Below are positions 8,279 to 16,500 of a stretch of 64,000 bases of DNA, one piece after another. The stretch comes from RUG11198 sp964600615 (GTDB taxonomy: Bacteria > Bacillota_I > Bacilli_A > RF39 > UBA660). The DNA lies in contig CAZRJK010000002.1 in NCBI GenBank assembly GCA_964600615.1, positions 1 to 64,000 of the forward strand, in the 5' to 3' direction. The translations under genes were made by a program, and so were the position numbers. Each line of letters opens with the position of its first letter. The first letter of the stretch is position 1. The notes under the pieces are model-generated. The model worked only from the letters and a program-made list of their open reading frames with translations, searched no databases and had not been told where the DNA came from.

Positions 8279-9115
8279 ATGTCAGATAATTGGGTAGTAC
8301 AAAATTTAGAGAATGCTTTAAATACTTGGAATACCAAATTAGGAGAAATATGGGGATTATTAACTCAAACACCAGAAACTTTTAAGGGTGGTGGAATCTG
8401 GAAAGTAATACTTAGAATACATGATTCAGTACAAGCAATAGCATTAGCATTGGTTGTTTTATTTTTTGTTATAGGAGTATTAAAAACTTGTACTAATTTT
8501 ACTGAACTTAAAAGACCGGAGAAAGCTATTAAATTATTTTTAAGATTTGCTATTGCTAAAGCATTAGTTACTTATGGACTAGATTTAATGTTAGCATTAT
8601 TTAAAATATTTCAAGGTGTATCAGCGACTATTATGAAAACATCAGGGCTTAATACTATGACAAAAACTACATTGCCTAAAGCAGTAATAAAAGCAATTGA
8701 AAATACCAGTTTTGCAGATAGTATTCCATTATGGGCAGTAACATTAATAGGAGGATTATTTATTACTGTTCTATCTTTTATTATGATTATGACTGTATAT
8801 GGTAGATTTTTTAAATTATACCTTTATACAGCACTAGCACCAATACCATTATCTACATATGCAGGGGAACCGACGCAGCATATTGTAAGAAGTTTTTTAA
8901 AATCTTATAGTGCAGTTTGTTTAGAAGGAGCAATTATTACATTAAGTTGTATCATATTTTCTTTATTTGCCTCTTCTCCTCCTGTTGTAGATACGGATGT
9001 AAAATCGGTTACAATGGTTTGGAAATACATAGCAGAGTTAATATTTAATATGTTAGTATTGGTTGGAACAATAAAAATGTCAGATAGAGTTGTAAGAGAG
9101 ATGATGGGATTATAA
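8279..9115 (+). CDS. virB6: VirB6/TrbL-like conjugal transfer channel protein (CD1112 family)
   Basis: Polytopic membrane protein with about five to six hydrophobic helices. Examples are IALALVVLFFVIGVLKTC near residue 58, WAVTLIGGLFITVLSFIMIM near 155, and LIFNMLVLVGTIKM at the end. The pattern TFKGGGIW near the N-terminus and the loop PIPLSTYAGEPTQHI are typical of the CD0415/CD1112 family, the presumed VirB6 channel of Tn1549/CTn elements. The ribosome site TGGAGGTGATG precedes ATG 8279. It follows the Maff2 gene by 15 bases. Confidence 0.88.
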   Translation: MSDNWVVQNLENALNTWNTKLGEIWGLLTQTPETFKGGGIWKVILRIHDSVQAIALALVVLFFVIGVLKTCTNFTELKRPEKAIKLFLRFAIAKALVTYGLDLMLALFKIFQGVSATIMKTSGLNTMTKTTLPKAVIKAIENTSFADSIPLWAVTLIGGLFITVLSFIMIMTVYGRFFKLYLYTALAPIPLSTYAGEPTQHIVRSFLKSYSAVCLEGAIITLSCIIFSLFASSPPVVDTDVKSVTMVWKYIAELIFNMLVLVGTIKMSDRVVREMMGL

Positions 9116-9154
9116 TTAATTATACAATCTATTATTTAAATACTTCATAATTCG

Positions 9155-9163
9155 TGATATAAT
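9155..9163 (+). promoter_or_regulatory. Extended -10 promoter of the GIY-YIG gene
   Basis: TGATATAAT, exact for the extended -10 consensus, 71 bases before the start. The same nine-base element precedes several accessory genes and also chromosomal genes in the window. Confidence 0.6.
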
Positions 9164-9233
9164 CATATAAATGCAGAGAAATAAAGTAAAAATATTATGA
9201 ATCTTGGTATAAAAGTTTGTAAGGGAGATAAAA

Positions 9234-9899
9234 ATGAAATCAAATGAATTTGAAAATACTGAATTATATTTTTATCATTTTGGAATTAAATTAAACAATA
9301 CGAAAGTAAAAAAGCATATGAATAAAAATAACTATTATTCAACAAAAAATGAAAAAATTAAAGCTACACCATTAGCAGTTGCAAATAGTAAAAAAAATTT
9401 TGATTTAAATATGAAGTATTTTAGTAATTTGAATCATAGTGATTTTGTTTCTCATTTAGAAAAGTTAGTTTGCATTAATAGATTTGAGGAAGTAAAAGAT
9501 CTAAATAAATATAACAATCTTAAAGGCATTTATATTCTTGTATTAGATAAGTATAGTCAAATATATGTAGGACAAACTACTAGAAATTTAAAAGAGAGAA
9601 TTATAAATCATTGGCGAAATGAGGTACCATTACTAAAAACACCTGTTATTTTTAGTAACATTTTACCTATAGATTGTTTTGGTGCATGTGATACTAATAG
9701 AATATATGTATATGTTTGCAATAATCAGGATGAAATAGATAAAATCGAATCAAGTTTAATTAATGATTTTCCAGAAAAATATTTATTAAATAAAACAGTT
9801 GGTGGAAAGGCACATAATTATAAAGATGTTCTTGATAGACTACTTTATAAGAGAATAATAAGAGATTGGGAAAATGTTATGCTAAAAGAGATTAAGTAA
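9234..9899 (+). CDS. GIY-YIG nuclease-domain protein
   Basis: The core of a GIY-YIG nuclease is visible at about residues 98-130: KGIYILVLD, then IYVGQTTRNLKERIINHW. This gives the GIY and YVG strands, the conserved Arg (NLKER) and His. A glutamate (DKIESSLIND, about 180) is well placed to bind metal. The N-terminal 95 residues are unrelated and could recognise a target. It has its own promoter and interrupts the conjugation gene order after VirB6, so it looks like cargo. Roles in DNA cleavage, homing or defence are possible. Confidence 0.75.
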   Translation: MKSNEFENTELYFYHFGIKLNNTKVKKHMNKNNYYSTKNEKIKATPLAVANSKKNFDLNMKYFSNLNHSDFVSHLEKLVCINRFEEVKDLNKYNNLKGIYILVLDKYSQIYVGQTTRNLKERIINHWRNEVPLLKTPVIFSNILPIDCFGACDTNRIYVYVCNNQDEIDKIESSLINDFPEKYLLNKTVGGKAHNYKDVLDRLLYKRIIRDWENVMLKEIK

Positions 9900-10025
9900 A
9901 ATGCATTTAAAATATATTAATTCTTTTATAAGATTTTAATGTCGAATTATGTCTTTTTTTGTCGTTTGTTTTTTATTGCAACAATTAGTAATCTATTGTA
10001 ATATATTAAGCGAAAAGGGGATTGT

Positions 10026-10178
10026 ATGACAAAGGTTGAAATATTAGAAAGAGAAATTAATTATCAATTAAAAGTATATAAAGGTAAAACAAAAAAATAT
10101 CAAGAATTAAATAACGAATTAATGATATATAAGTATTTATATATGAAAATTTTAATTAGTAATTTCATATTAAAATAA
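10026..10178 (+). CDS. Small coiled-coil protein (50 aa)
   Basis: ATG 10026 follows GAAAAGGGG. The product is an uninterrupted charged helix with heptad-like Leu/Ile spacing (VEILEREINYQLKVYK), probably a coiled coil. A clear terminator lies 22 bases after the stop, supporting a real short transcription unit. No family is recognised. Confidence 0.45.
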   Translation: MTKVEILEREINYQLKVYKGKTKKYQELNNELMIYKYLYMKILISNFILK

Positions 10179-10199
10179 ACATATTATTGTTTTAAAATG

Positions 10200-10226
10200 A
10201 TAGCAGATGAAAAATCTGCTATTTTT
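10200..10226 (+). terminator. Intrinsic terminator after the small coiled-coil gene
   Basis: ATAGCAGAT (10200-10208) pairs perfectly with ATCTGCTAT (10214-10222), followed by TTTT. Confidence 0.75.
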
Positions 10227-10343
10227 ATGATAAAATAAATGTTAATTTTTCTAAACCACTGGTAGAAAAGCATCACTAAACTACAGGTCGGTTTACTATT
10301 CATTTTTTCAATTATAAAATTGTATGTGTAAGGAGGAAAAAAT

Positions 10344-11225
10344 ATGGATCCAATGAAAACAGGTAAGATAATTTGTGAAGCTAGAAAAAAATTAAAAATG
10401 ACACAAAAGGATCTAGCAGATAAATTATTTGTATCTGATAAAGCAGTTAGCAAATGGGAGAGAGGATTATGTTTTCCTGATATAACTGTTTTAATACCAC
10501 TTACAGAAGAATTAAATATAGGTTTGTATGACTTATTGAGAGGTGAAAAAATGAATAAAGAAGAAGTAGAAGAAACTTTAAAGAACACTATTAATTATTC
10601 AAATAGTGAACTAAAAAAGAAAAAGAAAAAATATATTATAGTTAGTTCAATTATTGTTAGTATGGTAATATTTATTAGTATATTTTCTATATCTTTTATT
10701 AAGAAAAATGAAATTGGTGGAATAGTTGATAGAGATGAGCTTTATAATATAAGTTACTATATTGATTATAAAACATCTATTAACAACGATAGTTCAGAAA
10801 AACTAGAATTAATTTTAATGAAATTGCCTTTAAAATGGAAGGAAAGAACATTTAGTGCAAATAATAATTTAGTAGAAATAGATTACGATGTATCATTTTC
10901 TGATGTTAATAAGGCTTATAATGACAAGGTATATGTAAAACGTGCTATGATTAATTTATCAACTGTTTTATTTACAACCGTATCAGATTCAAATAAAATA
11001 AAGATAAGATTTACTGATAATAGTTATATAATATCTAGACAAGAATTACAAAAAATATATTCTATCTCTAATTTTGATGAAGTTATTGATAAGGACATTT
11101 GGACAGAAAAAATTGAAAAAAAGCTTACTAAAAATGAATTTGTTAATCAAAGTTTTGAAATATTTAAAAAAGAAAAAGTAAGTAAAGATGAATTAAAAAA
11201 AGATCTAGATAAAGATAATAATTAA
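10344..11225 (+). CDS. XRE regulator with membrane anchor
   Basis: Residues 5-65 form a Cro/C1 helix-turn-helix of the 'KAVSKWERGLCFPDI' class. A Lys-rich linker follows, then one membrane helix (about residues 95-116), then a roughly 175-residue extracellular domain. The pattern resembles Gram-positive membrane-bound XRE regulators that sense an outside signal. ATG 10344 has an AAGGAGGAAA ribosome site. A hairpin/T-tract ends the unit directly before the DUF3846 gene, so it looks like an independent regulatory cargo inserted in the core operon. Confidence 0.82.
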   Translation: MDPMKTGKIICEARKKLKMTQKDLADKLFVSDKAVSKWERGLCFPDITVLIPLTEELNIGLYDLLRGEKMNKEEVEETLKNTINYSNSELKKKKKKYIIVSSIIVSMVIFISIFSISFIKKNEIGGIVDRDELYNISYYIDYKTSINNDSSEKLELILMKLPLKWKERTFSANNNLVEIDYDVSFSDVNKAYNDKVYVKRAMINLSTVLFTTVSDSNKIKIRFTDNSYIISRQELQKIYSISNFDEVIDKDIWTEKIEKKLTKNEFVNQSFEIFKKEKVSKDELKKDLDKDNN

Positions 11226-11243
11226 TTATAAATATATTTTAAA

Positions 11244-11283
11244 AGTATATAGAAAAAATCTATATGCTTTTTTTGTGGAGGTG
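11244..11283 (+). terminator. Terminator abutting the DUF3846 gene ribosome site
   Basis: AGTATATAG (11244-11252) pairs with CTATATGCT (11260-11268), one G-U pair, 7-base loop. Six T follow, then GTGGAGGTG at 11275-11283. Confidence 0.65.
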
Positions 11284-11288
11284 TAAAG

Positions 11289-11672
11289 ATGAATGATAAA
11301 ATCAAATGTTTATTAGTTGAACCTTATGAATTACCTAAAGAAATTATTATTGATAATACTTTAGAAGCAAAACAAAAAATTGTAGGTGGAGATATAGAAT
11401 GTGTATATCTTCAAAACAATGATGATGTCGTTTTGATATGCAATGAAGAAGGAAAGATTAATGGTATGAAATTAAATAGAGAAATAGGATATGATATAAT
11501 TGCAGGTCCTTTTTTAATTGTTGGTGATGATTACGAAAATGGCGAATTTAAATCATTAACTAGTAATCAATTATTAAAATATAAAATGTATTTTGATGAA
11601 AATAGTATTATTAGAACTGAAAATAAAATTAATGAGATATTACTTAAAAAAGATGATAGGGAGGCTAGATAA
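11289..11672 (+). CDS. DUF3846-domain protein
   Basis: Matches the DUF3846 family of ICEs and phages. The signatures are a 'LLVEPYELPKEI' opening strand, LEAKQKIVGGDIECVYL, then VVLICNEEGKINGMKLNR and DIIAGPFLIVG. The biochemical role of the family is unknown; it is a soluble single-domain protein. It heads a run of four closely spaced genes (to 14361) in which each gene's last codons supply the ribosome site of the next. Confidence 0.82.
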   Translation: MNDKIKCLLVEPYELPKEIIIDNTLEAKQKIVGGDIECVYLQNNDDVVLICNEEGKINGMKLNREIGYDIIAGPFLIVGDDYENGEFKSLTSNQLLKYKMYFDENSIIRTENKINEILLKKDDREAR

Positions 11673-11673
11673 A

Positions 11674-12486
11674 ATGGCATATAGATCAGATGTAAGAATT
11701 GTCATGAGTAATAATGGTTATGAGGAATTTAAAAAATATGTTAAGGAACATATAGACAATTATAGAAAAAATAATCTTAAAGAAGGTACAATAGCTTATG
11801 AATCAGGTTACGATTATAATTTATTAAATAATGCTGATATATTTAAACATTCTTATGATAACGAACAAGTATATATTGGATGGGATTGTTTAAAATGGTA
11901 TGACGGCTATGAAGATGTAGATGCTATTATGGATAGTTTAGATAAATTAGATGAAAATAATTATGGTTATTATTTTTCTAGAATTGGTGAAAATATTGAG
12001 GATATAGAAGAAGTTTTTCATGATTTAACAGAAAAAGATAATTCTAAACATTTATACTTTCCTGATATTGTTAGATATTTTGAAAATCAAAAATTTGAAG
12101 AAACAAATAAAAATGTAGAGCAGTTATTGGAAAATATTAATTCTAAAAAAATATATATTATTCAGTCTAATTTTATAAGTGAAGATGAAGTTAGTAATGA
12201 AATAATTGGTGTAACAGTATCTAAGAAAAAAGCAGAAGAAATATTTAATGGTGAAATCAATAAAATCAAATGTGATTATGACTTCAATAGTTTAGATGTT
12301 AAAGATTCTAATAAAACTTCTAATTTAGAAGAAGAACAATGGTATTTTGATAAAACAGATGATAATTTTAATTTGTTTTTAAATGGAAGATATAACACTA
12401 ATAGTTGTTCTATAACAATTAAAGAGTATGATTTAGAAAAAGTTTTAGAGTTAGATAAAAATAACAAGAGCAGAGAGGAAAGATAA
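11674..12486 (+). CDS. Conserved ICE protein of unknown function (270 aa)
   Basis: Begins MAYRSDVRIVMSNNGYEEF, an opening I associate with uncharacterised proteins of clostridial conjugative elements. Aromatic-rich strands follow (YIGWDCLKWYDGYEDVD), and a region rich in acidic residues. No membrane segment is present. ATG 11674 is chosen over an upstream in-frame ATG because AGGGAGG (11658-11664) is correctly placed and because the upstream extension would overlap the DUF3846 gene. The function is unknown. Confidence 0.7.
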   Translation: MAYRSDVRIVMSNNGYEEFKKYVKEHIDNYRKNNLKEGTIAYESGYDYNLLNNADIFKHSYDNEQVYIGWDCLKWYDGYEDVDAIMDSLDKLDENNYGYYFSRIGENIEDIEEVFHDLTEKDNSKHLYFPDIVRYFENQKFEETNKNVEQLLENINSKKIYIIQSNFISEDEVSNEIIGVTVSKKKAEEIFNGEINKIKCDYDFNSLDVKDSNKTSNLEEEQWYFDKTDDNFNLFLNGRYNTNSCSITIKEYDLEKVLELDKNNKSREER

Positions 12487-12487
12487 A

Positions 12488-13519
12488 ATGACCGAAAAAA
12501 CTAATAATAATAGTTTAAATTCTTTTTTGCTAAATAGTACAGAACAAGAAATGTTAATTAACTTAGAATATTTAGGTTTGCGTAAAATTAGAAAAGAACA
12601 AATTAATGATAGATTTTATGTTTTATATTGTAGGCAAGAATCTAATAATATGAAACAAAACGATTATGAAGTATGTGGATATTTTGATGCTATTGATAAA
12701 ACATTGTATGATCTAAAATACTATTTAGATAAATATATTCAAAAGGATGAAATTATTCAAAAAAAATATTTTTCAGATGTTGAAGAGGAAATTGCTAATA
12801 AAGTTAATGATTATATTACTGAATATGTACTTGAAAATGAGAATGATTTTGAAATTTTTGGAAAAGAAAAATATTTATCTCAAAAACATTGGTATTTAAG
12901 CGATGAATGGGATATTAAAAAAGTATTTATTTCATCAAAAAAAGCAAATATAAAATTTAAAATTAATTATCATACATATGATATATTTTTCAAAGCTGAT
13001 TTTTTTGAATCAAATAATATTTTAAAGTATTTAAATAGCAGTGATGAATATATTCTTGAAATATCTAATGCACTAATTGAAAAAAATAAAGAAGATTTAG
13101 GATATAAATTATTATGCTATTATGATAAGTTAGATTATTTAGAAAAAATTGAAAAGAATCTAAATAATGAATTTTCATCTATACATATCAATAAAAATAT
13201 ATATAATGCTATAAAAGATATTGATGCAAAAAATGTTAATATTACAATAAAGTATGATAATGATTATATTTCATTTCATTTTTCTTATGATAGATTAAAA
13301 TCTGAATTGTTGTGTGGAAATATTGGTTGTTATGATTTTTCAAAATCATATAAAGTTATTTCCGATTTTATAAAAGAAAGAAAAGTTAGTGATAGATATA
13401 ATTATGAAGATTTTGAATTTTCTCATATTGAATCAATTAAATATGGAAAAAAAGAATTATATAACAAAAATAATTATAAACAAATCAATCAAAAAAAGAA
13501 TAAACAAATGGAAAGGTAG
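12488..13519 (+). CDS. Hypothetical ICE protein (343 aa)
   Basis: Starts one base after the upstream stop, with GAGAGGAAAG as ribosome site. The protein is soluble and rich in Lys, Asn, Tyr and Ile, with alternating helical and strand predictions and no recognisable catalytic motif. Its C-terminal tail is Lys/Asn-rich. It sits within the DUF3846 run, so a role in establishment or host adaptation after transfer is possible. It could also be unrelated cargo. Confidence 0.6.
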   Translation: MTEKTNNNSLNSFLLNSTEQEMLINLEYLGLRKIRKEQINDRFYVLYCRQESNNMKQNDYEVCGYFDAIDKTLYDLKYYLDKYIQKDEIIQKKYFSDVEEEIANKVNDYITEYVLENENDFEIFGKEKYLSQKHWYLSDEWDIKKVFISSKKANIKFKINYHTYDIFFKADFFESNNILKYLNSSDEYILEISNALIEKNKEDLGYKLLCYYDKLDYLEKIEKNLNNEFSSIHINKNIYNAIKDIDAKNVNITIKYDNDYISFHFSYDRLKSELLCGNIGCYDFSKSYKVISDFIKERKVSDRYNYEDFEFSHIESIKYGKKELYNKNNYKQINQKKNKQMER

Positions 13520-13527
13520 TGATACAA

Positions 13528-14361
13528 GTGAAAAAACAATATGATGATTTTTCTAAATTAAAATTAAAAGATATGAGTAAGAGTATAAGTGATATGACTT
13601 ATAAATATATTAATCCTGAAACTAATGAACCAACTAAAGTACCAGCACAGCATTATGAAAAAATATTAGATCAGGTTCAAGAACAATATATGGGAGAGAT
13701 AACAAGTAGAAAGTTTCTTGATATAATGTATAGTCAATTAACAGCATTAAAAAAAGAAGATGAAAAGTATTTTAATCAAGCATTATTATGTATGGATATA
13801 GGATTAAATCCAAAAGATTTGAGAATTGACGAACAAATTGCATTATCTTATACATATGATTTTATTGAGAATAAAAAGAAAGTTGAAAAAAAAGAATTTC
13901 ATTTATTGAGTCAAGATATAGTTAGTGCTTACGAGGAAAGTAAAAATGATTCTAAAATTCAAACAGCAGCAGTTAGTTACTCAAATATGATAGAAGATAT
14001 AGAATATAAAGAAACTTATAGCAATGATAATAAAACTAAAAAAGAGATAGAAGAAATAATTGATGATTCAGTTGTTTTGACTAGAACAAAATACATTACT
14101 TGCGATGATAATATAATACAGATAAGTGGTGGATATTATGAATCTGTTAATGAATTTTTTGACAAATCAGTATCTATTAAGTTAAATAATGAATTATTAT
14201 ACTATGGATATTTTGTTACAGGAACAAAAGATGAATCATATATAGATGGTAAATATAAAAATAAAGAAACTGCTATTGAGGTAATAAGTAATTTAATTGG
14301 TGATAAGGATTATCAGATTATGGATAATAATCCAAATAGAAATAAAGAGTATGAAAGATAA
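13528..14361 (+). CDS. Hypothetical ICE protein (277 aa)
   Basis: The frame overlaps the preceding stop. GTG 13528 is preferred because GAAAGG (13511-13516) is too close to the other GTG at 13519. The first half is helical (LTALKKEDEKYFNQALLCMDIGLNPKDLRIDEQIALSY). The last 80 residues look beta-rich (IIQISGGYYESVNEFF; LLYYGYFVTG). There is no signal peptide or membrane helix. It is the last gene of the DUF3846 run; the convergent minus-strand gene begins just beyond. The function is unknown. Confidence 0.6.
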   Translation: MKKQYDDFSKLKLKDMSKSISDMTYKYINPETNEPTKVPAQHYEKILDQVQEQYMGEITSRKFLDIMYSQLTALKKEDEKYFNQALLCMDIGLNPKDLRIDEQIALSYTYDFIENKKKVEKKEFHLLSQDIVSAYEESKNDSKIQTAAVSYSNMIEDIEYKETYSNDNKTKKEIEEIIDDSVVLTRTKYITCDDNIIQISGGYYESVNEFFDKSVSIKLNNELLYYGYFVTGTKDESYIDGKYKNKETAIEVISNLIGDKDYQIMDNNPNRNKEYER

Positions 14362-14369
14362 TAAAAGAA

Positions 14370-14621
14370 TTAAGATGATATATCTATACCAAGTGAATTG
14401 TATAATATATCTCTTAATTCTTCTAATTTTTTAATTCTATTATTATATTCCTGTCTTTTTGATTTAAATAAAAAGAAAGGTTTGTTTTCTTTCACATATT
14501 TAATTTCGTTCTCAATAAATCTAATTTTTTTAATCGTTAGTTTTATATCATTCTCTGTTTCTATATCAAAGTTTTTTTGATATAGTTCTATAATTTTATC
14601 TACTAACATATTATTTTGCAA
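14370..14621 (-). CDS. Small coiled-coil protein on the opposite strand
   Basis: The only convincing minus-strand gene in the ICE. The product is a charged helical protein (KIIELYQKNFDIETENDIKL, then ENEIKYVKENKPFF and RIKKLEELRDILYN), likely a coiled coil. TTG 14621 is preferred to ATG 14630 because GAAAGG abuts that ATG with no spacing but lies nine bases from the TTG. It has a near-consensus promoter and faces away from the XRE gene at 14737, suggesting a divergent regulated pair. Confidence 0.6.
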   Translation of the reverse strand: MQNNMLVDKIIELYQKNFDIETENDIKLTIKKIRFIENEIKYVKENKPFFLFKSKRQEYNNRIKKLEELRDILYNSLGIDISS

Positions 14622-14658
14622 AAATATCATCCTTTCGACAAATTAATTTGATTATATT

Positions 14659-14687
14659 ATTATACTGGTTATATAGCCAATAGTCAA
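14659..14687 (-). promoter_or_regulatory. Near-consensus promoter of the minus-strand gene
   Basis: Read on the minus strand: TTGACT (14687-14682), 17-base spacer, TATAAT (14664-14659). Confidence 0.75.
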
Positions 14688-14697
14688 GTAGCCAATA
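14674..14697. promoter_or_regulatory. Tandem operator-like repeats TAGCCAATA
   Basis: TAGCCAATA occurs at 14674-14682 and again at 14689-14697, overlapping the -35 box of the minus-strand promoter and lying just upstream of the divergent XRE gene. This is a natural place for that XRE protein to bind. Confidence 0.5.
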
Positions 14698-14736
14698 TAA
14701 TTGGTAAGATTATTTATAGGAAAGGGTGGCGTTTCT

Positions 14737-14973
14737 ATGAGTAAGATTAAGAAAGTTAGAATTGAAAACGGCTACTATTTATTTAAACTAGAGAAATTAC
14801 TTAGCGATAATAATATAAGTATAAATAAACTAATGAAAGATACTAATACAGATTATAAAGTAATTAAACGACTTATTGATGGTGAAGTAGTACGAATAGA
14901 TATAACTGTACTAGCAAGATTATGTGAATATTTTGATTGTGAAATAACAGATATATTTGAATATGTAAGATAA
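14737..14973 (+). CDS. Small XRE regulator (HTH_26 type, 78 aa)
   Basis: Almost entirely one helix-turn-helix domain: 'LEKLLSDNNISINKLMKDTN', a recognition helix with TDYKVIKRLIDGE, then 'ITVLARLCEYFDCEITDIF', the hallmark end of this Cro-like class. ATG 14737 is chosen because GGAAAGGGTGG (14719-14729) is its ribosome site. It is divergent from the gene at 14370-14621, with tandem repeats between them, so it probably represses that gene and itself. Confidence 0.8.
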   Translation: MSKIKKVRIENGYYLFKLEKLLSDNNISINKLMKDTNTDYKVIKRLIDGEVVRIDITVLARLCEYFDCEITDIFEYVR

Positions 14974-15022
14974 ATTTTATTCTATTATTTACAGGTAAAT
15001 ATTTATCTTTTTTTTATTTTTT

Positions 15023-15031
15023 TGATATAAT
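15023..15031 (+). promoter_or_regulatory. Extended -10 promoter of the acidic membrane protein gene
   Basis: TGATATAAT, 21 bases before ATG 15052, preceded by a T-rich stretch that may end the XRE transcript. Confidence 0.55.
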
Positions 15032-15051
15032 AAGTTTTAGTGGGAGATAAT

Positions 15052-16107
15052 ATGAAGAAAGTTGATAGTGTTAAAGAAATAAAAAGTGCTGCATTAAGTA
15101 GAATCATTAAGCAAATTTTATATGAATGTTTATTTGGATTTATAATAGTTGTAACTATATTTGGATTAATAGGTGGAGAATTAGAATCAGGTTATATAAT
15201 TATAGCACTTATTTTTTTAGTGTTTGTTATATTTTTGTTTCGTAGTATTTTAGAAAATATAATTGAAGATTATAATGAATATAAAAATCCACAAAATAAC
15301 TCTAGATTTTTAAGATATGGTTCACCAGATAAAATAAATAAAATAATAAGTGAAATAAATAATAATCCAATCTATTATGATGAAAAAATTGCTTTTAATA
15401 ATAAGTTTATCTATATAAAAAGTGATTTGAATTCTTTATGTGCTTTAGAAGATATAATTGCATTATATAAATTTACTTTTAAAAGAAATGGACAAAAATC
15501 AAAAATTGGAATTAAATATCATGATAAATTTGGAAAAGAATATGAAATAGTTTATTCTTACTTATTTAGTGATGTTGATTTAGATAAAATAATTAAGTAT
15601 TTAATTCCAAGATGTAAAAATGCTAAATTTGGTTTTACGAATGATACTTTAAATTATGTAAAAAATTATAAAGTTGAAGAGCCAAATAAATATGATAATA
15701 GAATTATTAAAGATATTAAAGTAGAACAAGAACTTGTTAATGAAGATGATGAAGATGAATATTATGATGAAGATTTAGAAGATATGTATAGTGAAACTGA
15801 AGAGGAACAAAGTGAAGAAGATGAAGCAGATGATAGTAGTGAAATAGAGGAAGATGAAGATGATGTTGAAATAGGAGAAGATGACGACTTTTTCAAAGAA
15901 GAATTTGAATTTTCCTATGCTAAGGTTAAAGAAGTTTTAAAAAATATGGGATATAATAATTATGCAACTTTTAAAAAAGAAGTTTATGAATCAAAAAAAG
16001 TAAAACGCAAAAAGTTTGATGATAAAGAAAAAGAAGTTGATTACCTAGTAAAAGCATTAGGCTATGATGATTTTGAAGATTTTTATTATTCTAATATTGA
16101 TGAATAA
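15052..16107 (+). CDS. Membrane protein with long acidic segment and duplicated C-terminal motif
   Basis: Two hydrophobic helices lie at about residues 25-65, followed by a soluble domain (about 80-215), then an extremely acidic stretch of about 70 residues (Glu/Asp runs). The last 55 residues contain two copies of a short motif: LKNMGYNNYATFKK and VKALGYDDFEDFYY. The family is unrecognised. ATG 15052 has a GGGAGAT ribosome site and its own promoter; a terminator closes the unit just before prgI. It is a self-contained accessory unit inserted in the core operon. Confidence 0.65.
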   Translation: MKKVDSVKEIKSAALSRIIKQILYECLFGFIIVVTIFGLIGGELESGYIIIALIFLVFVIFLFRSILENIIEDYNEYKNPQNNSRFLRYGSPDKINKIISEINNNPIYYDEKIAFNNKFIYIKSDLNSLCALEDIIALYKFTFKRNGQKSKIGIKYHDKFGKEYEIVYSYLFSDVDLDKIIKYLIPRCKNAKFGFTNDTLNYVKNYKVEEPNKYDNRIIKDIKVEQELVNEDDEDEYYDEDLEDMYSETEEEQSEEDEADDSSEIEEDEDDVEIGEDDDFFKEEFEFSYAKVKEVLKNMGYNNYATFKKEVYESKKVKRKKFDDKEKEVDYLVKALGYDDFEDFYYSNIDE

Positions 16108-16115
16108 TTATTTAG

Positions 16116-16155
16116 AGACAAATATTTAAGTATTTGTCTTTTTTTTGTGGAGGTG
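16116..16155 (+). terminator. Terminator abutting the prgI ribosome site
   Basis: AGACAAATA (16116-16124) pairs perfectly with TATTTGTCT (16131-16139). Seven T follow, then GTGGAGGTG at 16147-16155. Confidence 0.75.
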
Positions 16156-16161
16156 AAATAA

Positions 16162-16497
16162 TTGGAAGTTAAAATAAATAAAGAAATTAGAAATTATTCT
16201 GAAAATGTATATTTTGGATTGTCATTAAGACAATTCATTTTTTCTTTATTAGCCTGTATTGTAGCAGTAATAATATATATGTTATTTAAAAATAAATTAG
16301 GTACTGAAATTACATCTTGGTTGTGTATTATATTTGCAACTCCATTTATATTAATTGGTTTTGTTAAATATAATGGTATGAAATTAGAAGAATTATTAGT
16401 AGTTATTATTAGAAATAAAATATTAACACCAAAATATTTAGTCTATAATCCTACTAATTATTATGAAGAATTATTAAAGAATAAAGAGGTGAAATAA
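16162..16497 (+). CDS. prgI: PrgI-family conjugation membrane protein
   Basis: 111 residues with two hydrophobic helices (QFIFSLLACIVAVIIYMLF and WLCIIFATPFILIGF). The family signature is an N-terminal 'I.KEIR.Y.E..YFGLSLRQ' and a C-terminal 'P..L.Y.......E'. PrgI is the presumed VirB3 equivalent of Gram-positive systems and almost always precedes the VirB4 ATPase, as here, three bases apart. The start is TTG 16162, fixed by the GTGGAGGTG ribosome site. Confidence 0.9.
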   Translation: MEVKINKEIRNYSENVYFGLSLRQFIFSLLACIVAVIIYMLFKNKLGTEITSWLCIIFATPFILIGFVKYNGMKLEELLVVIIRNKILTPKYLVYNPTNYYEELLKNKEVK

Positions 16498-16500
16498 AAA

